Below are positions 58,891 to 64,000 of a DNA stretch of 64,000 nucleotides, one piece after another. Position 1 is the first letter of the stretch, and every line of letters begins with the position of its first letter. Made by a program: the position numbers and the translations under genes. The notes under the pieces are model-generated. The model ran no database searches, was not told the DNA's origin, and saw only the letters and a list, made by a program, of their open reading frames with translations. The stretch comes from CBDCYN01 sp965224205 (GTDB lineage: Bacteria > Planctomycetota > Phycisphaerae > Phycisphaerales > Phycisphaeraceae): assembly GCA_965224205.1 (NCBI GenBank), contig CBDCYN010000010.1:10528-74527 (forward strand), given 5' to 3'.

Positions 58891-59175
58891 CTACGTCTTG
58901 TAAGAATCCGCCCGCTTGAGAGCTTCTGCGATCTCATCGCTGCTCTTTTTCCCATATTTTTGGAGCACGTGTTTTCGGCGTTTTACGCGGTGCTTTTCGA
59001 ACGCCCCAAGAAGGCGTTTTCTTGTCGGGCGAGTAAGCACATACCCCTTGCTCTTTAGGTGATCGATTAGCCCCGTAAACGACCGGGTCCACTGCATGGC
59101 GATCAAATGGCAGGCGCCGTATTCTGGGTCTGTATGCGAAATCAGCCGCTCGCTTGGCCTTTTACGTTTCCCCAT
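58891..59175 (-). CDS. Hypothetical basic protein
   Basis: 94 aa; basic (KRKRPSERL; KHRVKRRKHVLQKYGKK). Its stop abuts the start of the next gene. A short domain L-x-K-G-Y-x-L-x-x-x-x-R-K-R-L recurs in its neighbour. Probably nucleic-acid binding, by charge only. Confidence 0.45.
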   Translation of the reverse strand: MGKRKRPSERLISHTDPEYGACHLIAMQWTRSFTGLIDHLKSKGYVLTRPTRKRLLGAFEKHRVKRRKHVLQKYGKKSSDEIAEALKRADSYKT

Positions 59176-59216
59176 CCTGAAGGCTTATACGTTACGGACG
59201 GCTGAATCAATATCTA

Positions 59217-59915
59217 TCACGCGGCTCGTCTCTCTTTGTCCTTCCATGCATCTCCCCTACCCTCTTCGCTGCTACAAACCACCCGTGGGCCACAAGCCAC
59301 CCTTCTCCGACGTTTGACCTCGGAAAATGGGATCTGGCCCAATCGCGACCGCTTAAGGCGGTGGTTAACCAACCCAACGAGGCGGTAGAGCTGCGCCTGC
59401 ACGCCTGGATACTGCTCGTAGAGAAATTCCCGCTCAAGGATCTTCTTTAGCCTGTCAGCTGGCACATACTTGGCAAGCTCAACCAGTGCGCCCTTCACGC
59501 GACTAAACTCATGTCGGTTCACCGTGATACGAACCGACCCACCGGGTGCCCGGATGGCATACCCACGAAACGAAATGGCTTGCTTCCGCACATCCTTCCA
59601 CTGGGCGTGACCGGTCTTAGGCTCTGTATTCTCCTCAAAGAACATATTCCCAGCCGGGGCTGCGGTGGAGATCAACACCCAAAACCTCTCGTGGCGGATG
59701 AAGTGGATGCTCCCCTCCCCCGCCGCCCTTCTCCGTGCCCGTTCGTCACGGGTGATATTGAGACCAAACTTCTTGATCATCCTCACATCTAATTCCTGAG
59801 GCTTAAGACGATCGGGGACCACACCGGTCACGTAGAACAGGTGACCGTAGCTGATGTAGCTGTAGGCAAGCTGGTCAACAAACGCTTTCGGTGATACCGC
59901 CACGCACGGATACAT
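59217..59915 (-). CDS. Conserved plasmid protein of unknown function, 232 aa
   Basis: Starts MYPCVAVSPKAFVDQLAYSY; contains ISYGHLFYVTGVVPDRLKPQ, MIKKFGLNITRDERARRRA, SIHFIRHERFWVLIST and KQAISFRGYAIRA. I recall relatives with the same order (YPxVAVxPKAFxDxLAxxYVxxGYxFYVxGxVP) on plasmids and in mobile regions of several phyla. Function unknown; the DNA context suggests a role in maintenance of the element. Confidence 0.6.
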   Translation of the reverse strand: MYPCVAVSPKAFVDQLAYSYISYGHLFYVTGVVPDRLKPQELDVRMIKKFGLNITRDERARRRAAGEGSIHFIRHERFWVLISTAAPAGNMFFEENTEPKTGHAQWKDVRKQAISFRGYAIRAPGGSVRITVNRHEFSRVKGALVELAKYVPADRLKKILEREFLYEQYPGVQAQLYRLVGLVNHRLKRSRLGQIPFSEVKRRRRVACGPRVVCSSEEGRGDAWKDKERRAA

Positions 59916-59992
59916 GATTGCCTCCCTACGACTGCCCGGACTCTATTTTCACGCTGCGGGGTGCTCACCCTACAACGAAAGAACAACGGAGC

Positions 59993-60312
59993 GGATGATT
60001 GATCGTGGCTCAATCATCCAAAAGCCAAAACCCTTGTGTCGTAGGCCAACACCCCTTCCGTCACGCCGCATCGCGGCGACATACCAGTTTCCTGATTCCG
60101 CCGCGAGATCCAAGAAATCGCAAACGAAATCAGTCGGTTCGAGACCCGGGTGTCGGACCCCAACCTGATGCTGCTTGTGGCTTCTATTTACACGTTGTGT
60201 CCTCTAAGATGCTGCTTATCACCGATGAAAATCCGACCAAGGACTCTCATCGGTAACCGCATAACCGCATGAATGCACCCGGCGGGGGTTTCCCCCCGCC
60301 GGGACTTCTTTT
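59993..60312 (+). ncRNA. Candidate structured RNA ending in a strong terminator
   Basis: GGATGATTGA (59993-60002) pairs with TCAATCATCC (60010-60019); GCCGC with GCGGC (60065-60077); CCGATGA with TCATCGG (60223-60253 region); and the 3' end is CCCGGCGGGG/CCCCGCCGGG followed by ACTTCTTTT (60278-60312), an intrinsic terminator. No convincing gene in the stretch. It starts 77 bp upstream of the divergent 232-aa gene. Confidence 0.45.
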
Positions 60313-60360
60313 ATTGGGTCGATGCTTTCGCATCCCCGTCATCTCTTTCGTCAGTCATAT

Positions 60361-61905
60361 AACGCCCAGGGTGTCACTGCCCTGAGCATGACACGGGCCA
60401 CGACCGCCATAGCCGCAGAGATGGGACATCGTGTCCCACCCGCCTGAACCTTCGCCCAGACCACCGCTCGCTTGCCTTTGGGTTACCGGCCCAAAGGTGT
60501 TGCGATTCCTACTTGGGGGCATCACAAATCTTGGTGATACCCCCGACTCGAGACCCACTCCCAGTCTTCTGCCTTTGACTCCCTCATGACCATGAGGCAC
60601 GCCGAGCACCACCCCGGCAGCAGAAGGACCTTCCCAGTTTAGAGATAATCGTTGCTCAATAAGTCTCAGCCGCTAGCCCGAACTTAATCGGGCGGGTTCA
60701 TCGCTCTACCTGTAGGGAACCACCCCTACCGCACTCATCACGCGTCCTTGCGTGCTTTTCGGTCTAGAAACTGGAAGGAGACCTGAACGCGAGCGATAAA
60801 TGGTTCACGGATACAACCCGAGGGTTGCATTTCTGGCACTAACTCTTATTGAACTAACCGGTAAGCAGTTTCCCGCCTTGTTTATCGTTGAGCTTTTCGT
60901 CCCGTGAAGTGTTGTCCCGTCATCCGTGGGCATTGTTTCACGTCCGGGCGTTGTCAATCCCCGTTCCGGAATATTCCGGGGGGGGCCGCCCGTTTGCCTA
61001 CGTCACCGCAGACAAGCTCCCGACACCGGCAACCTAGGTCCGCTCCTAACGAGCCTTTCACCCGATTCGGTCTACTGAATAGACTTCGGCAGCGAACCGC
61101 GTTGGAGGATTCGGCACAAGAACCGTTGCTAAAACCTGCGTAGCAACCTTCAAAAATGGTGTGGTCGGAGGGCTACCCCCCTACCACGACCGGTGCCTCA
61201 CCATCTTCGACTATCCCAGCCTTGATGTCCTGCGACCTACAACACACCAAGGTTTGTCACTGTCGCCCAGATTCGATTTTGCATGGGGAATACCGCCCCC
61301 CAAAAAACCATCGGATAGAATGACGGGATTACTCCCTCGCGTCAGGGCGAGGGGATTACGCCGTCAAGCCTCCGTCGAGAACAGCAAGCCACCTCTCGAT
61401 GGACACTGAGCTCTACGGGGACATCGCGGAGACGGGTGGTGAAGTCCGTCCAAACCCTTATGCCTGGTGACACAGGTTTACCTGGGTGCGATGCCTGGCC
61501 CATAAAAGAAGTTAGCTACACGTTTGTGTTTCTAAAGCCGACAAGTTCTCCGACCAACCTGCCAGACGTGATGATTTCTAGGTCTCCGATGGGTTGCGTT
61601 CTACAGCCCCCGAGCACTGACTCATCACTACACACACGACACAAGGCCAGAGGCACCCGCGTGTGCGTGTGATTCCCGGGTACCGTACTGTGGGTTGTCC
61701 ATACAAGCTTTTTTTCGCTAGCTCCGAAAGGACCGTTTCGGCCCTAGCTCCAATGGCTAAGAGCTAATGCTTAGGAACCCCCGCTCTCCGCCGGTTCCTA
61801 ACCTCCCCCACCCCCTACTCTCCCCTCATGGCATTAAAGCCCTAAGCCCGGTTAGCCGTTAGGAGGGGTAAACCCCTTATTCGTACGAGGGGTGTTACCA
61901 CCCCT
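60361..61905. ncRNA. Hairpin-dense 1.5-kb region, possible giant structured RNA
   Basis: No convincing gene, but regularly spaced perfect hairpins: CAGGG/CCCTG (60367, 60380), TGGGACA/TGTCCCA (60422), CCTTTGGG/CCCAAAGG (60475), GGGGG-ATCAC/GTGAT-CCCCC (60515), CCTCATG/CATGAGG (60582), CCCGA/TCGGG (60677), GTAGGG/CCCTAC (60712), CACGC/GCGTG (60739), CAACCC/GGGTTG (60814), CCGGAATATTCCGG (60966), GTCTA/TAGAC (61070), GTTGCTA/TAGCAAC (61125), CCCTCG/CGAGGG (61334), TTAGGAACC/GGTTCCTAA (61771), AGGGGTG/CACCCCT (61888). The density recalls GOLLD/ROOL-type giant RNAs. The strand cannot be decided by eye. Confidence 0.45.
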
Positions 61906-61993
61906 ACCTCTCTCTCGACCAGACACAATCGGAACCAAGGCTACAAAGACGAAGTTGGTTTCTGATGTAAGCCGGCCCTAGATATTTACGATA

Positions 61994-62015
61994 ATAACGT
62001 ACATTCTTACGTTAT
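61994..62015. promoter_or_regulatory. Inverted repeat abutting the orphan MNT start
   Basis: ATAACGT (61994-62000) and ACGTTAT (62009-62015) around ACATTCTT, ending at the base before the ATG. Likely autoregulatory operator, parallel to the one before the other MNT gene. Confidence 0.6.
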
Positions 62016-62621
62016 ATGCGTAACTCACCGGCCAATTCCCTATTCCCCAAGACCCGCCAGATGGTGCTAGCTGCCACGCTGATGCACCCTGAGAAGTGGT
62101 GGTATCTCAGTGAACTAGCCAAGCATGTAGGTGTCACGCCTTCTAGCCTCCAAAAGGAATTAGCCACACTCACGGAGGCCGGGATTCTACACCGAAAACG
62201 CGACGGGAACCGGACGTATTACCAGCCAGACCCCCACTGCCCGTTTCTCTACGACCTCCAAGGGGTCATTGCCAAGACCACGGGGCTGCTCGACGTGGCG
62301 CGTGAACTCCTCGACCCCTTCAGAGCCGCGATTGAGGTCGCATTCATCTATGGGTCCGTAGCCAGGTCACTGGAACGCTCAGACAGCGACGTGGACCTAC
62401 TGGTCGTCGGTACCGTAACACTCTCGGGATTGTCCGATGTGCTGGCAAGAGCCGAGGATCGCCTCAGCCGTCCAGTCAACGCTTCGGTGCTCACGGCCCC
62501 TGAACTTGTACAGAAGGTTAAGAAAGGTCACCATTTCATCCGCGAAGTCCTCGACAAAGAGAAGCTGTTCGTTGTGGGAACCAAGGATGACCTGGCAAGA
62601 CTTATTGGCACGTGGTCGTGA
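62016..62621 (+). CDS. HTH-MNT nucleotidyltransferase, orphan
   Basis: 201 aa. Winged helix (RQMVLAATLMHPEKWWYLSE; HVGVTPSSLQKELATLTEAG) and MNT domain with GSVARSLERSDSDVDLLVVG, active-site G-S and D-x-D present. Same architecture as the gene at 54915, distantly related. Its HEPN partner is missing: an IS110 element begins within 125 bp of the stop. No ribosome site fits before the ATG; a leaderless start is possible. Confidence 0.85.
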   Translation: MRNSPANSLFPKTRQMVLAATLMHPEKWWYLSELAKHVGVTPSSLQKELATLTEAGILHRKRDGNRTYYQPDPHCPFLYDLQGVIAKTTGLLDVARELLDPFRAAIEVAFIYGSVARSLERSDSDVDLLVVGTVTLSGLSDVLARAEDRLSRPVNASVLTAPELVQKVKKGHHFIREVLDKEKLFVVGTKDDLARLIGTWS

Positions 62622-62745
62622 GCTTCCCCAAGAAAAGAAACTATGAAAGCCGGGTCTCCCGGTGGGCGGTTTGACGGGATCATGTCCCAGTACGGGCTGA
62701 TCGTGTGGATCGCCCAAGTGTAACGCTTCACACAAGGAGACCGGC
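62622..62745 (+). other. Left non-coding end of IS110, possible bridge-RNA region
   Basis: 124 bp between the orphan MNT stop and the transposase start, with GCCGGGTCTCCCGGTGGGCG and GACGGGATCATGTCCC able to form small hairpins. In IS110-group elements the bridge RNA is encoded in this position. A similar non-coding stretch follows the gene (63793-64000, with CCCCC/GGGGG at 63818-63831), which is where IS1111-group RNAs lie. Confidence 0.35.
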
Positions 62746-63792
62746 ATGAGGATTTTGGCTATCGATTTGGGCAAGTTCAAGAGCGTGGTGTGTGTCTATG
62801 ACTCGGTGGACCGTGAGCATCGGTTCGAGACGGTGGCGACGACCCCGTCGGCGATCCACGACTTGGTGGTCCAGGAAAATCCTGATCGGATGGTAATCGA
62901 GATCGGTTCGCAGGCGGGTTGGGTGTGTGATCTGGCCCGGACGCGCGAGATCCAGATCCAGGTGGCTAACACGAACCACGAAGCTTGGCGGTGGAAGCAC
63001 GTCAAACGCAAGACCGACCGTGACGACGCGTTGAAGCTGGCCCAGCTATCGGCGATGGATCAGCTGCCCACCGTGACAGTGCCCAAGACCCAAGTGCGTC
63101 AGTGGCGGAGCCTGATCGCTTACCGTCACACACTGGTGTCGCGACGCACGGCGATCAAGAATCACATCCGCTCGATCCTCGACCGTCAGGGCTTGACGAT
63201 GCCCCGTGGTCACAAGGGCTGGAACCGTGAATCGATCGTCGCGTTGCGGCGGCAGGCCAAGCCGCTGTCGGACGCCGACTCGCAAGAACTGTGGCGATGC
63301 GAGCTGGACCTGGAATTGGCGGGCTTCGAGCACGTCAATCAGCTCATCGGGCAGGTCGAGGAGAAACTCGAAGCGTTAGCGGAACAGGACCAGCGGGTGC
63401 GGCAGCTACGGACCATCCCGGGGGTGGGGCCACGATTATCCGAGTTGATCGTGGCCACGATCGACGACCCGAAACGGTTCGCCAACGCCAAACAGGTCGG
63501 CGCCTACGCGGGGCTGGTGCCGAGGTTATTTGAGTCGGGCACGATGCATCGTCAAGGCCGGATCACCGGTCGCGGCAACAAGCTGCTGCGGGCGTTGCTC
63601 GTGGAGGTCAGTTGGTTGATGCAGCGATACAACCCCTGGCTCAAGGATGTGTACGAACGGGTCTGCCGCGGCAGCAAGAGCCGCCGCAAGATCGCGGTGA
63701 TCGCCTGTGCGCGGCGGTTGCTGATCCGCTGTTGGGCGATGCTTCGCGACGGCACGGATTGGCGGGGCCTCGAACCGGTTGCTGTGACGTAA
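62746..63792 (+). CDS. IS110-family transposase (recombinase)
   Basis: 348 aa; AAGGAG precedes the ATG. DEDD RuvC-like domain: Asp6 in LAIDLGKFKSV, Glu in MVIEIGSQAGW, Asp pair in KTDRDDALKLAQL. The C-terminal domain has the transposase_20 sequence IPGVGPRLSELIVATIDDPK, RFANAKQVGAYAGLVPR and GRGNKLLRALLVEVSW; the catalytic Ser should be in this part. IS110 elements use a bridge RNA from their non-coding end. The element is probably intact, but its exact ends are not obvious and the right end may be outside the window. Confidence 0.92.
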   Translation: MRILAIDLGKFKSVVCVYDSVDREHRFETVATTPSAIHDLVVQENPDRMVIEIGSQAGWVCDLARTREIQIQVANTNHEAWRWKHVKRKTDRDDALKLAQLSAMDQLPTVTVPKTQVRQWRSLIAYRHTLVSRRTAIKNHIRSILDRQGLTMPRGHKGWNRESIVALRRQAKPLSDADSQELWRCELDLELAGFEHVNQLIGQVEEKLEALAEQDQRVRQLRTIPGVGPRLSELIVATIDDPKRFANAKQVGAYAGLVPRLFESGTMHRQGRITGRGNKLLRALLVEVSWLMQRYNPWLKDVYERVCRGSKSRRKIAVIACARRLLIRCWAMLRDGTDWRGLEPVAVT

Positions 63793-64000
63793 CGGGATCA
63801 ACCCTCTTCCCGTTCCCCCTTCCAGGGGGAAGCCCCCCAGAAGGGCTGGGCCTGGATTCAATGGTTGAGGATTCGGTCATGACTGGGCAAGACGATAGCC
63901 CGACCGTCCACTTGAGGCGTAAGAGCCCCGTGAGAAAGAATGGGCGTCGTCGTATGAAGTTGAATGGGCCCGTAGACGACGGGTGAATGCCCCATCGCTC

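Noticed and set aside
60066..60160. tRNA-like T-arm GGTTCGAGACC at 60136-60146 with CCA near 60160
   Set aside because: The T-stem has mismatches, no proper anticodon or D-arm can be drawn, and only a poor acceptor stem (CGACAT/GTGTCG) is possible. I do not call a tRNA.
60355..61672. Short frames of 78-85 codons in the hairpin-dense region
   Set aside because: Composition is unlike protein (Pro/Arg/Ser rich) and they cross perfect hairpins; no ribosome sites were found.

Overview
The window looks like part of a conjugative plasmid or integrative conjugative element of a Gram-negative bacterium, with a large accessory load. Evidence is a complete trb-type mating-pair-formation operon, at least five kinds of transposable element (several broken or nested), toxin-antitoxin and defence genes, and long non-coding stretches. 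Frequent TTG and GTG starts and several gene families (DUF6876-like protein, the 232-aa conserved protein near 59.5 kb) remind me of plasmids of Planctomycetota, but nothing here fixes the taxon and I hold that guess weakly.

1-12.2 kb: conjugation. The end of a DUF3363-type relaxase is followed by the coupling protein TraG/VirD4, a ribbon-helix-helix protein, and trbB, three tandem TrbC-like prepilin genes, trbD, E, J, L, F, G and I. Genes overlap or nearly touch, so this is one operon. A sigma-70-like factor lies convergent to trbI. 12.9-15.3 kb has almost no genes but holds two copies of a terminator-ending RNA-like unit whose closing stem shows a compensatory base change, a MITE-like inverted repeat and a decayed gene end. 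15.3-22.4 kb: an MT-A70 methyltransferase with an IS5/IS427-type insertion six codons before its natural stop, small plasmid proteins, a frameshifted SRAP (YedK/HMCES) remnant, and an IS21 element abutting the last 88 codons of a Tn3 transposase.

22.6-29.2 kb: a defence-like module. A 1758-aa STAND-type NTPase with a possible N-terminal nuclease domain follows a tyrosine recombinase on the same strand. Upstream of the recombinase is a 15-6-15 inverted repeat with the geometry of a recombination core site. 29.4-46.7 kb: a stress-type island with membrane and proteostasis genes (desaturase, CBS-containing site-2 protease, DUF502, HflK/HflC, two DUF2294/MpsC proteins, ferritin-like protein, DUF3309, RRM protein). 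A GT4 glycosyltransferase-GH130 pair bounds each end. Four copies of a 105-nt leader RNA, each ending in a strong intrinsic terminator, precede transcription units in this island; I consider them its shared regulatory device and one of the best candidates for something undescribed.

46.7-64 kb: an IS701-like element with a second copy of the IS427-type element nested in its target-site duplication, then small toxin-antitoxin and defence modules: HEPN/zinc-ribbon protein coupled to a 2-oxoglutarate-type dioxygenase, DUF6933, zeta-type kinase with a small partner and a divergent RHH protein, MNT/HEPN, Phd-like, HigBA, and an orphan MNT. Between them lie a highly structured RNA resembling the HEARO/omega RNA of IscB but with no IscB gene, and about 1.6 kb of dense hairpins with no convincing gene (60.3-61.9 kb). 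An IS110 transposase closes the window.
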